DNA from: an uncultured Collinsella sp.
Lineage (GTDB): Bacteria > Actinomycetota > Coriobacteriia > Coriobacteriales > Coriobacteriaceae
Assembly: GCA_900541045.1 (NCBI GenBank)
Contig: UQID01000026.1
Location: forward strand, 1 to 34,713
Direction: 5' to 3'
Length of the DNA stretch: 34,713 nt
How positions within the stretch are numbered: position 1 is the stretch's first letter; the number at the start of each line of letters is the position of its first letter. This document shows positions 1 to 6,773 of the stretch, piece by piece. Below the pieces are notes generated by a model. It was not told the DNA's origin. It saw only the letters and a list, made by a program, of their open reading frames with translations, and did no database searches. The position numbers and the translations under genes are program-made.

Positions 1-43
1 ACTTCTAGCTTCGTCGGCAGCGTCAGATGTGTATAAGAGACAG
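1..43 (+). other. Nextera adapter contamination at contig end
   Basis: Positions 11-24 read TCGTCGGCAGCGTC and 25-43 read AGATGTGTATAAGAGACAG. Together these are the Illumina Nextera Read 1 adapter followed by the transposon mosaic end. The ten bases before it (1-10) sit where an i5 index would be. This is library sequence, not genome. Genomic sequence starts at about position 44. Any translation through this block is false; the adapter gives the false C-terminal peptide LSLIHI on the rubrerythrin frame. Confidence 0.98.
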
Positions 44-367
44 CTTCTCGGCGATCTCGGCAAAGCCCTCCTCCTCGGCGGTCTTGGCAAACTCGTCATA
101 CATCGTGGTCCACTCGTAGTTCTCGCCCGCGGCGGCGTCGCGCAGGTTGTCCAGAGTGCCCGGAACGGCGCCGTCGTGCAGGTACTTAAACCACAGCTTG
201 GCATGCTCGGACTCGTTGCCCGCCGTCTCGGCAAAGATATTCGAGATCTGAACGTAGCCGTCCTTTTTGGCCTTGGATGCATAGTAGCGATACTTGGTGT
301 GTGCCTGGGACTCACCGGCAAAAGCAGTCTCGAGGTTCTTCTTGGTCTGAGAGTTCTCAAAATCCAT
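44..367 (-). CDS. rbr: Rubrerythrin, N-terminal part (truncated by contig end)
   Basis: Non-haem di-iron peroxidase that reduces hydrogen peroxide in the cytoplasm of anaerobes. Only the first 108 residues are present. The four-helix ferritin-like domain shows the first iron ligands: E19 in AGESQAH, E52 and H55 in the ESEHAK motif, and E82/E85 in AAGENYE. The second ExxH motif and the C-terminal rubredoxin domain are missing because the contig stops in adapter sequence, so this is a sequencing truncation and not a pseudogene. The ATG at 367 is chosen because it gives the usual family N-terminus and has GAAGGGAAG upstream. It is the last gene on this strand and lies 114 bp downstream of the mutY-like gene. 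Confidence 0.93.
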
Positions 368-481
368 AGGTGTACTTCCCTTCAACACGTGCCGCCCATA
401 GGCTTTGAGCGGCCCTGTCTTTAGGATGCCCTCAAGCCGAGAATTTAAACCTTACAATCCCGTTCTTCAGATTTGAGCGGG

Positions 482-1387
482 CTACACGCTCAACCAACGA
501 TCGCCCTCGGAGCGGCAAAAGCCCTCGCGCTCCAGATCGGCAAGAATACTTGCGACCAGCTCGCGCTCGACCGGCTCACGGCCGGCTGCCGTCTCCATCT
601 CGTTAACGCCTGCAACAGCTTCATCAAGCGTAATACCTGCCGGCTGCCCATCGCGCGCTGCCAGCAGCATGCGCACAATGTGGGCGCGCTTTTGGCGGCG
701 CGAGCCCTCAAACTTGGACTGACGACTATAGCCCGCCGACCGCCTGGACGGATTGGGCAGCGTCTTTTTAAGATACGCGCCGTAATCCAGCAACGCGTAA
801 TACCACGCGCGCGGCGTGTCGGCATCGTCTTGAGGCGCGGCAAAGGGCGCAATCTCATCCGCCGCCGCACCGGGGGCCGCCGGACAGGCAGCTTGAATCA
901 GCGGCACCAGCTCGCGATCGGGAACGGCCGGCACATCGGGAAAGAAATGATGCAAAAAGACCGTGCGCACGTTGGTCTCCAGATACACGCCCGGAAGATC
1001 GAATGCAAACGAACGGATGCCCTGCGCCGTCGCCGGGCCAATGCCGGGCAGCGCGACCAGATCGTGCGTCTCACGCGGAAACTCCCCATCCCAGTCCTCC
1101 ACAACGCACTGTGCAGCCCTGTGAAGCGCCAGGGCGCGGCGATTGTAGCCCATCCCCTGCCACGCATCCAAGACATCGGAAGGGGCGGCCTGAGCAAGCG
1201 CCCGGACAGTCGGAAAGCGATCGAGCCACGCCGGCATGCGCGTCTCCACGCGCGGCACCTGCGTCTGCTGAAGCATGACCTCGGAAAGCCAGATGATATA
1301 CGGGTCGCGCGTGCGGCGCCACGGAAGGTCGCGATAACGCAGGACCCCTTCCGAACGAATCATCGAACGAAAGGGGTCCTGAATCAT
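482..1387 (-). CDS. mutY: MutY-like A/G-specific adenine glycosylase lacking the Fe-S cluster
   Basis: HhH-GPD base-excision glycosylase, expected to remove adenine mispaired with 8-oxoguanine. Of 301 residues, LPWRRTRDPY (21-30) and SEVMLQQTQV (35-44, candidate catalytic E36) are MutY hallmarks, and the helix-hairpin-helix is at LPGIGPATA (113-121). Two things are odd. The usual catalytic Asp of the LDxNV motif is Glu (E137 in LETNV). The four cysteines of the C-terminal [4Fe-4S] loop are absent; the only cysteines are C94, C169 and C291, and the loop after ALLDYGAYL is replaced by a basic stretch (208-234). There is no NUDIX-like 8-oxoG domain; residues 250-300 look like a small winged-helix tail. 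The start has AAGGAG eight bases upstream. It follows the Rrf2 gene by 21 nt, so co-transcription is likely. Clusterless MutY relatives are known, but activity with this Glu is inferred. Confidence 0.85.
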   Translation of the reverse strand: MIQDPFRSMIRSEGVLRYRDLPWRRTRDPYIIWLSEVMLQQTQVPRVETRMPAWLDRFPTVRALAQAAPSDVLDAWQGMGYNRRALALHRAAQCVVEDWDGEFPRETHDLVALPGIGPATAQGIRSFAFDLPGVYLETNVRTVFLHHFFPDVPAVPDRELVPLIQAACPAAPGAAADEIAPFAAPQDDADTPRAWYYALLDYGAYLKKTLPNPSRRSAGYSRQSKFEGSRRQKRAHIVRMLLAARDGQPAGITLDEAVAGVNEMETAAGREPVERELVASILADLEREGFCRSEGDRWLSV

Positions 1388-1408
1388 GACAATGCTCCTT
1401 ATGCGGCG

Positions 1409-1894
1409 CTATTCCTCCCGGCAAGCATACGCGCAAGCGGCGTACTCGGGAAACGCATCGCGGTCGGCGAACTTGGGATCGACAGCCGGAAACTGGCGAT
1501 GGGCGACGATATCGCCGAGCGAAACGGAATCGAGATAGTCGCGCATCAGCGCCTGGGCTCCGGCCCACAGGGGATGATAGCAGCACGTGCCCATGCGCGC
1601 ACAGTCGCCATCGGGCGCGGTGCAATCGTTCATAACCATGGGGCCCTGAACGGCCTCTACGACCTGACGGATCGTGACATCGTCGGGGCTCACCTTAAGG
1701 CGCATGCCGCCATGAACACCACGCAGGCTCTCCACAATGCCGGCCTGAACCAAGCCGTGCTGAATCGAACGGGCAAACGAATACGGAACATTGACCTCTT
1801 CGGCAGCAGTGCGAACAGAAAGCAACCGCTCCGGCTCCTCGGCAAGCATCGCAAGCATGCGAAGGGCATAATCAGTCTTCCTCGATATGTCCAT
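1409..1894 (-). CDS. Rrf2-family transcriptional regulator, probable Fe-S sensor
   Basis: A 161-residue Rrf2 protein starting MDISRKTDYALRML, with an N-terminal winged helix (about 1-65) and a dimerisation helix. Cysteines C91, C98 and C104 (plus adjacent C105) have the x6/x5 spacing that binds an Fe-S cluster in IscR/NsrR-type Rrf2 proteins. Two more cysteines lie in the tail (AACAYAC). It probably senses redox state, nitric oxide or cluster supply and represses or activates from upstream DNA, including its own promoter. A longer frame extends to 2014, but the ATG at 1894 is preferred because AAAGGGG precedes it and the family N-terminus begins there. It is the first gene of a two-gene unit with the MutY-like gene. 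Which subfamily it belongs to cannot be told from sequence alone. Confidence 0.9.
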   Translation of the reverse strand: MDISRKTDYALRMLAMLAEEPERLLSVRTAAEEVNVPYSFARSIQHGLVQAGIVESLRGVHGGMRLKVSPDDVTIRQVVEAVQGPMVMNDCTAPDGDCARMGTCCYHPLWAGAQALMRDYLDSVSLGDIVAHRQFPAVDPKFADRDAFPEYAACAYACREE

Positions 1895-2202
1895 GTTTCC
1901 CCTTTCAAGGAATACGAACAGCTCGAACGAGCTCCGGGGCCGAGCTTGTGTCGAGACGCCAAATGACCGCCTGAACAACCAAATTATAAAATGGGTGTTC
2001 ACTGAATGCCGCACTTGAAGACTAGCTGAATCAGGTACGGCCTAAAGTGCAATTTAGTATAACCGAACCCCCTGCTTCATTGAACAGATGTTGCGCAACA
2101 AACCCCCTGTTTGAACACATATATCAGTAGAGGCTGGCTCGCTCGTTGCAAATGCGGTGATTTGGATAAAGAGGCATATAAGATCGAGGGCCTAATAAAC
2201 GC
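1895..2202. other. Gene-free region between rrf2 and tRNA-Asp
   Basis: No convincing gene. It holds the probable leader of the Rrf2 gene on the minus strand: a perfect TATAAT (minus strand, 1983-1988) and a second promoter with an adjacent palindrome (2056-2100). The part from 2110 to 2202 is AT-richer and shows nothing recognisable. A short plus-strand frame from 2111 runs into the tRNA and is not credible. Confidence 0.6.
2056..2100 (-). promoter_or_regulatory. Candidate rrf2 promoter with palindromic operator
   Basis: On the minus strand, TTCAAT (2079-2084) and TATACT (2056-2061) are separated by 17 nt, a fair sigma70-type promoter. Four bases upstream of the -35 lies a perfect 12-bp palindrome, TGTTGCGCAACA (2089-2100). 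That position suits an activator, or an autoregulatory Rrf2 site. Motif match only. Confidence 0.4.
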
Positions 2203-2230
2203 AAAAAGCCACGTCCGAAGACGTGGCTTT
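2203..2230 (-). terminator. Intrinsic terminator after tRNA-Asp
   Basis: An 11-bp stem (2205-2215 with 2220-2230) is closed by a UUCG tetraloop when read on the minus strand. It is followed by a U-run (2203-2207), just downstream of the tRNA 3' end. Confidence 0.85.
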
Positions 2231-2238
2231 AATTGCGT

Positions 2239-2316
<78 letters not shown>

Positions 2317-2362
2317 AGGCAGTCGTTCGCGTTTGTTTCCGCTCGCGTGCGCTGCGGGGATT

Positions 2363-2392
2363 AGTATACACAGAAGTCTGTCCGTCGCGCAA
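2363..2392 (-). promoter_or_regulatory. Promoter of tRNA-Asp
   Basis: On the minus strand, TTGCGC (2387-2392) and TATACT (2363-2368) are 18 nt apart, about 45 nt upstream of the tRNA 5' end. The -10 is good and the -35 moderate. Confidence 0.5.
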
Positions 2393-2423
2393 CAACTTTT
2401 TTGAAAAAGTTTTCGGTCCCTCC

Positions 2424-2568
2424 GGGAGGGTCTCCGGGGCCGGCTGGCGCGGGTTGAGTTTGCTGCTCTACAGTCCTGCGCAAGACGGAAAGCACATTAA
2501 GTGCTTTCCTTTGCGTGCGGAACTCGCGACAAACTCAACCCGCGCCAGCCGGCCCCGGAGACCCTCCC
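2424..2568. repeat. 39-bp perfect inverted repeat with 67-nt spacer
   Basis: Arm 2424-2462 is exactly complementary to 2530-2568, over 39 bp with no mismatch. The spacer (2463-2529) contains its own 9-bp hairpin GGAAAGCAC/GTGCTTTCC (2487-2495 with 2501-2509) and further pairing CGCAA/TTGCG around it. The left arm overlaps a competing local stem CCCTCC/GGAGGG. It could be a cruciform, a structured RNA, an invertible segment or a repeat element. No recombinase gene is adjacent. Confidence 0.9.
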
Positions 2569-2682
2569 TGCCGTCACTTGCTTCAAAGACTTTGTTCCTC
2601 GCCGCTTCCGCGGCTCGAGGTCCCCGTTCTCCTCGGCAGGGTTGTCTAAGATTGTTGTTGAACTTCGGCCTTTGGCTCAAAG

Positions 2683-2717
2683 AAAAACGGGAGATGCGAT
2701 CTGCATCCCCCGTTTTT
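2683..2717. terminator. Bidirectional intrinsic terminator
   Basis: AAAAACGGG (2683-2691) pairs with CCCGTTTTT (2709-2717), with an inner GATGC/GCATC stem. U-runs result on both strands. On the minus strand it lies just beyond the phosphodiesterase stop codon. Confidence 0.85.
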
Positions 2718-2724
2718 GTTGCAC

Positions 2725-3192
2725 CTACTCTAGGTCAATAAATTTGGTGCTCAGAATCTTGCCGTCCTTGACGAGCATTCTGGCCATGGTGGGGCCTCGG
2801 GTGCCTCTTGGATAGCTGGCACTGCCTGGGTTGAGGACCAGGCAGCGACCCACTTGGGCTTCTTTGGTTACGTGGGTGTGACCGTTGATGGCTACGTCCA
2901 CGGATCCCACCGGGAGGTCTTCACGGTAGTGGGCTACGGCGAACTTGAGGCCTTCGTAGGTAAAGAGCGCCAAGCGGTCCACATCGGGGCCGTAGTCGCG
3001 GTAGTAGTCGTTATTACCCAGCACCGCTCGCACGGGGGCGATGGTGCGCAGGTGTTCGTAGTCCATCTCCGACGTAAGGTCGCCGGCATGGATAATCAGA
3101 TCCGCACCCTTAAGCTCGTCCAGGAGCGCAGGCGAAAGATAGCCGTGGGTGTCCGAGATAATGTCGATACGCTTGGCGCTTGCACTGTTCAT
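2725..3192 (-). CDS. YfcE/MJ0936-type metallophosphoesterase
   Basis: A 155-residue calcineurin-like phosphodiesterase of the small YfcE/MJ0936 class, which hydrolyses phosphodiester bonds with two metal ions. Motifs in order: SDTHG (D14, H16), HAGD (D38), GNND (N60), H88 in VAHY, and GHTH (H105, H107), then NPGS typical of the group. The physiological substrate is not known for this class. The frame extends 13 codons upstream, but the ATG at 3192 follows GGAAGGGA and gives the family length. It is preceded by the terminator of the response-regulator gene and followed by its own, so it is probably a single-gene unit. Confidence 0.9.
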   Translation of the reverse strand: MNSASAKRIDIISDTHGYLSPALLDELKGADLIIHAGDLTSEMDYEHLRTIAPVRAVLGNNDYYRDYGPDVDRLALFTYEGLKFAVAHYREDLPVGSVDVAINGHTHVTKEAQVGRCLVLNPGSASYPRGTRGPTMARMLVKDGKILSTKFIDLE

Positions 3193-3229
3193 GGGATCCC
3201 TTCCGCAAAAAGATTTGGTGCATTCATGC

Positions 3230-3280
3230 AAAAAGCCCCACGGCTCCGCAGACGATTTTGGTCTACAGGGCTGCGGGGCC
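3230..3280 (-). terminator. Intrinsic terminator after first LytTR regulator
   Basis: On the minus strand GCCCC (3275-3279) pairs with GGGGC (3235-3239) and a second 6-bp stem lies inside. A five-base U-run follows (3230-3234). It begins a few bases past the regulator stop codon. Confidence 0.7.
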
Positions 3281-3286
3281 GGTGTA

Positions 3287-4003
3287 CTAGAGGCTCAGGG
3301 CCTTTTTGAGCGGTACGACGCGACGGCGCGAAACCGGTACGCGTTCGTCGACGCCCGTAATACCCAGCTGGATAGCGCCCGAGGGAACCGTCTCAACGTC
3401 GGTGACACACGCCAAGTTAACGATATAGCGGCGGTGGACGCGGAAGAAGCCAAAGTCACAGAGCTTGGCCTCGAACTGCGCCAGCGAGGTCGTCGACAAA
3501 AAGCGGTCGTCGACCGTATAAATACAGGAGTAATCATCCTTGGCCATGATAAAGCGAATGTCGTCCACGGGGATGAGGACCTTGCGGCCGCCCTTTTCCA
3601 CCGGGATGCGCTCGATGGTCACCTTGCTGTCCGTGACAGGCTTGGCGCGTTGCATAACCTTATCGATCGCTCGATCCAGGCGAGCCTCCTCGACCGGCTT
3701 CATCAGATAGTCGACGGCATCCACATCAAACGCCTCGACCGCATGATCGCTGTACGCGGTTACGAATACGATCGCCGGCGGATTCTTGAGCTTATGCAGT
3801 GCCTCGGCAAGTTGCAGACCCGAAGCGCCAGGCATCGAGATATCGAGGAACACAACATCGACGCGGCTCTCCATAAGCATCTCGATAGCGGAGCGAACGC
3901 TCGACGCTTCTGTGATCGTGCCGATCTTGCCCGTCTGCTCGAGCAAGAAGCGAAGTTCCGAACGGGCCGGGGCCTCATCATCCACAATCATCGCACGCAG
4001 CAT
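3287..4003 (-). CDS. LytTR-family response regulator (system 1)
   Basis: A 238-residue regulator. The receiver domain (1-120) has the acidic pair D8/D9, phospho-acceptor D54 in FLDISMPG, T82 and K102. The LytTR DNA-binding domain (about 135-238) contains FFRVHRRYIVNL and ends PVSRRRVVPLKKAL. It binds DNA as a LytR/AgrA-type factor after phosphorylation, presumably by the kinase encoded just upstream (gap 72 nt). A TTG-initiated extension to 4024 is possible, but the ATG at 4003, with GAAAGG ten bases upstream, gives the normal receiver N-terminus. It is the last gene of the glycosyltransferase/kinase/regulator operon and a paralogue of the regulator at 9290-10024. Confidence 0.93.
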   Translation of the reverse strand: MLRAMIVDDEAPARSELRFLLEQTGKIGTITEASSVRSAIEMLMESRVDVVFLDISMPGASGLQLAEALHKLKNPPAIVFVTAYSDHAVEAFDVDAVDYLMKPVEEARLDRAIDKVMQRAKPVTDSKVTIERIPVEKGGRKVLIPVDDIRFIMAKDDYSCIYTVDDRFLSTTSLAQFEAKLCDFGFFRVHRRYIVNLACVTDVETVPSGAIQLGITGVDERVPVSRRRVVPLKKALSL

Positions 4004-4075
4004 AGGGATAAAACCTTTCGTCAACTAACTACGTCGGGCATCCGCCAACTAGCGTTAAACCCGTAACCTATCATT

Positions 4076-5419
4076 CTACTCTTGAATGTCGAAGATGCTC
4101 TCCGACAAATCGAGATGCAGGAGCACTTTAGCGCCCTTGCCCGGAGCCGATTTGACGCGTGTATAAGAGTGCGGTCCATAAAAGCGATGGATGCGCTCCG
4201 AAATATTGTGCATGGCCACACCGGCGCCGCCGCCCTGCGGGGAGCTGGCGTCGGGACGGGCGGAGCGTTCGTCAAACAGTCTGGCAGCGGTGCCTTCGTC
4301 CATGCCCACGCCGTTATCGGCGACCACAATCAAAATCGCATCTTCGCCATCCCTGTGGACCGACACGTCGATCCTCAGTGCATCGTCGTCGCCCATACCA
4401 TGGCGCACGGCATTCTCGACGATTGGCTGGATTACAAATGCCGGCACCAGCGTGTCCTCGACGTCCTCGGACACGTCGAAGGTCGCCAGCACGCGATCCT
4501 CGCCAAAGCGCGCCTTCTCAAACGTCAGGTAGCGCTTGGTCTGCGCGACCTCGCGCGACACGGGAATGAGCGAGCCCGAATTGTCGAGCGTGGCGCGATA
4601 GAACGAGGAGAACTCGCGCAGCAGCTCGCGGGCGCGCAGCGGATCGGTACGCGTAAACGACGCGATGGTGTTGAGCGTGTTGAACAGAAAATGCGGGTTG
4701 ATCTGCGCCTGCAGGGCACGCACCTCGGCACGGGCCGTGAGCTCCTTTTGCACCTCGAGCTCGTGGATGGCGAGCTGCGTGGACAGGATCTCGGCAAAAC
4801 CCGAGGCAAGCGCGTACTGAGTGCGGTCGACGGCACGCGGGGTCTTGTAGTAGAACTTGAGCGTGCCGACGGTGCGGTCGCCCACCTTGATAGGAGCGAT
4901 GATACCGGCAGGAACATGGTTGTGCGAGCCATCCGAGCCCACCACGTCCACCACACGGTTGAACGACTGGACGATACCGTGCTCGATGACGTAGCGCGTG
5001 GCAAGTGTGTGGATGGGCGAATCGGGCAGCAGCTTTTCCTCAAACTCGCCCGCGCAGGCCAGCACGTTGCTCTCATCGGTGATGGCAACCGTCATGGCAC
5101 GCGTCTCGGGCAAAATGCGCTGGCACACCAGACGCGCCGACTCCTGCGTCAGACCGCCTTTGATGTCCTCGAGCATGGCAGAGGCCACCGAGAGTGTCTC
5201 TTCGGTGTACTGCGAACGCACCGAATCGGGATTGAGCGTCAAATAGATAAAAATGCACAGAAAGATGCACAGCAGTGCGCAGGCGACCACGGTCGCGATC
5301 GGCTCGATTCCAGTCGCCAGGGCAAAAATAAAGTACACCAGCACGCAAATGGCGCAGACAACGGCGATCACGCGAAAGATTGATATTGAATTATCGCGCT
5401 GGGCGCGGCGGTCGATCAT
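4076..5419 (-). CDS. LytS-type sensor histidine kinase (system 1)
   Basis: A 447-residue membrane kinase. Two hydrophobic helices (about 14-35 and 41-62) form a membrane hairpin. A GAF-like sensor region follows (about 75-215), ending in a coiled stretch. The His_kinase motif QINPHFLFNTLN carries phospho-acceptor H243, and the HATPase domain shows N336 (IVENAVRHG) and ADNGVGM (367-373). It lacks the large multi-helix 5TM sensor of LytS itself, so the input is probably cytoplasmic or membrane-proximal. The ATG overlaps the glycosyltransferase stop as ATGA, so the two are translationally coupled. The cognate regulator is at 3287-4003. The segment ALASGFAEILSTQLA is nearly repeated in the second kinase, showing the two are paralogues. 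Confidence 0.93.
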   Translation of the reverse strand: MIDRRAQRDNSISIFRVIAVVCAICVLVYFIFALATGIEPIATVVACALLCIFLCIFIYLTLNPDSVRSQYTEETLSVASAMLEDIKGGLTQESARLVCQRILPETRAMTVAITDESNVLACAGEFEEKLLPDSPIHTLATRYVIEHGIVQSFNRVVDVVGSDGSHNHVPAGIIAPIKVGDRTVGTLKFYYKTPRAVDRTQYALASGFAEILSTQLAIHELEVQKELTARAEVRALQAQINPHFLFNTLNTIASFTRTDPLRARELLREFSSFYRATLDNSGSLIPVSREVAQTKRYLTFEKARFGEDRVLATFDVSEDVEDTLVPAFVIQPIVENAVRHGMGDDDALRIDVSVHRDGEDAILIVVADNGVGMDEGTAARLFDERSARPDASSPQGGGAGVAMHNISERIHRFYGPHSYTRVKSAPGKGAKVLLHLDLSESIFDIQE

Positions 5420-6603
5420 TCAGTCCCCTCCAGGATGCTGGTCAGTTGTGCGTCGTGCCAAAGCCCGTCCATGATCTTGGGCCAGAAGCTCTGGAAACGC
5501 AGGTAGCTTGCGGCGTTTTGGCGCGCGTAGGTCTTGGCCTCGTCAATACCGTGACGCCAAATGCGCAGGTATCCCTCGTGCTCCCGGGTAAACATGCTGC
5601 GGACCATGGCGGTTTTGCGCACGCGGTCATCGAGCTCGCGCGAAATCCACGGGCCCGGATAGGGCATGAGCGACGCGGCCGTGACGGGAACGAGCTCCTG
5701 CTGGTGCGCGGCAAATGTCAGCTTGGCACGCTCGTAGTACCAACGGTACACATCCTGCATAAAGCGCGGCGAGCGCTTCTCGGACTCGGGCGGCAGGTGA
5801 CGAACGACCCACTCGTTGTCAAACCACACGTCGTAGCCAAACATGCGCATGTTAAAAAGGTAATCTAGGTCCTCGCCTCGGGTGATAAACGGGTCAAACG
5901 CCACACGGGTAAAGGCGCGGGCATGAAGCGCCACAAGGCCGCCGCACACGTAGTTTGAACGCGAAATACGGGTGCCCGAGAGCGCCTTTTTCATCCAGCG
6001 ATTAAACTCGATGCGTTTAGTCCACCAACGATGGCAAATGCCCACCTTGTCTGTGGGCGCCAACGGCGATCCGTCTCGATCGTAAAAGTAACCGCTCTTA
6101 ACCAAAATCGGCAGGCCTTGACGCGTCTGCTGGCCCAGTGCATAGGTCGCGCGCTTCATAAAGTCGGCATCGATAACGGTCTCGTCGTCATCCAAAAAGA
6201 CAACGGCATCGTGGCCGAGCACCGCAGCGCAGGCAAGCCCCATATTGCGAATGGCGCCGTATCCGCGCAGACTCACGCACTCGCCCGAGCCCTTGGGAGC
6301 AATCTGCGCCACACGGTCGGCGATACGCGATGCCTGGGTGTTGGTAACCACGGTGACCTTGAGCGAAGGGTGCGCGTCGACGATTTCGTGGACGCGCTTC
6401 GACACATCAGCCGTGACCGAGATGGGGCAGACCACCAAAAGGATAATCCTCGGAATGTCGTGCACCTGCTCGAGCGAGGCCAGGCAGCGGTCGAGCTCGG
6501 GATTGGTGGCGTTGAGCTTCGTCGAGTGGTCATAGACGCCGGGAGCGTTTGCATGGGCCTCGTCGTCTGCCCAATATGTTGGAATCACAACCGTGGCGTT
6601 CAT
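5416..6603 (-). CDS. GT-A family 2-like glycosyltransferase
   Basis: A 395-residue cytoplasmic glycosyltransferase. It opens with MNATVVIPTYW, typical of GT2 enzymes. GYGAIRNMG (114-122) fits the acceptor/nucleotide loop, FLDDDE (137-141) is the metal-binding DxD motif, and GEDLDYLF (243-250) supplies the ED catalytic-base motif. No transmembrane segment is seen. Donor and acceptor cannot be read from the sequence; envelope or exported glycan is the likely destination. The ATG at 6603 follows a strong GGAGGGAAGG site. It is the first gene of the operon with system 1 and overlaps the kinase start by four bases, so a surface glycan may be made together with its regulator. A terminator hairpin lies just before its ribosome-binding site. 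Confidence 0.88.
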   Translation of the reverse strand: MNATVVIPTYWADDEAHANAPGVYDHSTKLNATNPELDRCLASLEQVHDIPRIILLVVCPISVTADVSKRVHEIVDAHPSLKVTVVTNTQASRIADRVAQIAPKGSGECVSLRGYGAIRNMGLACAAVLGHDAVVFLDDDETVIDADFMKRATYALGQQTRQGLPILVKSGYFYDRDGSPLAPTDKVGICHRWWTKRIEFNRWMKKALSGTRISRSNYVCGGLVALHARAFTRVAFDPFITRGEDLDYLFNMRMFGYDVWFDNEWVVRHLPPESEKRSPRFMQDVYRWYYERAKLTFAAHQQELVPVTAASLMPYPGPWISRELDDRVRKTAMVRSMFTREHEGYLRIWRHGIDEAKTYARQNAASYLRFQSFWPKIMDGLWHDAQLTSILEGTE

Positions 6604-6623
6604 GCCTTCCCTCCCTGCAACAC

Positions 6624-6659
6624 AAAAACGGGGCGCCGCCAAACACAGGCGACGCCCCG
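6624..6659 (-). terminator. Terminator hairpin between MFS gene and glycosyltransferase
   Basis: A 12-bp GC-rich stem (6629-6640 with 6648-6659, one G-U pair) is followed on the minus strand by five U (6624-6628). It ends transcripts from the MFS gene. The U-run is only about 20 nt from the glycosyltransferase start, so it could also act as an attenuator. Confidence 0.85.
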
Positions 6660-6773
6660 CGACCTAGCTGATTCCATCATACCCACTTGGGCAAATCATT
6701 GCTCGCAAGTCGCAATGTTTATTGCGGATAACCCCAAAAGAGTACCGAGGACAGGCCCAATAGCCGCTCGCTC

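Larger units (their letters stand above)
2317..2682. other. Gene-free, highly structured region
   Basis: No credible gene. Besides the tRNA promoter it holds nested secondary structure: an 8-bp palindromic stem AACTTTTT/AAAAAGTT (2394-2411), CCCTCC/GGAGGG (2418-2430) overlapping the long inverted repeat described separately, then an 8-bp stem CCCTGCCG/CGGCAGGG (2566-2573 with 2634-2641) enclosing a smaller hairpin (about 2608-2631). With the bidirectional terminator at 2683-2717 this could be a structured RNA. No clear plus-strand promoter is visible. Confidence 0.5.

Noticed and set aside
23..43. C-terminal extension LSLIHI of the rubrerythrin frame
   Set aside because: It is the translation of the sequencing adapter.
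473..1966. Plus-strand open frame of 497 codons
   Set aside because: Antisense to the MutY-like and Rrf2 genes. The product is Arg/His/Ala-rich with no recognisable domain.
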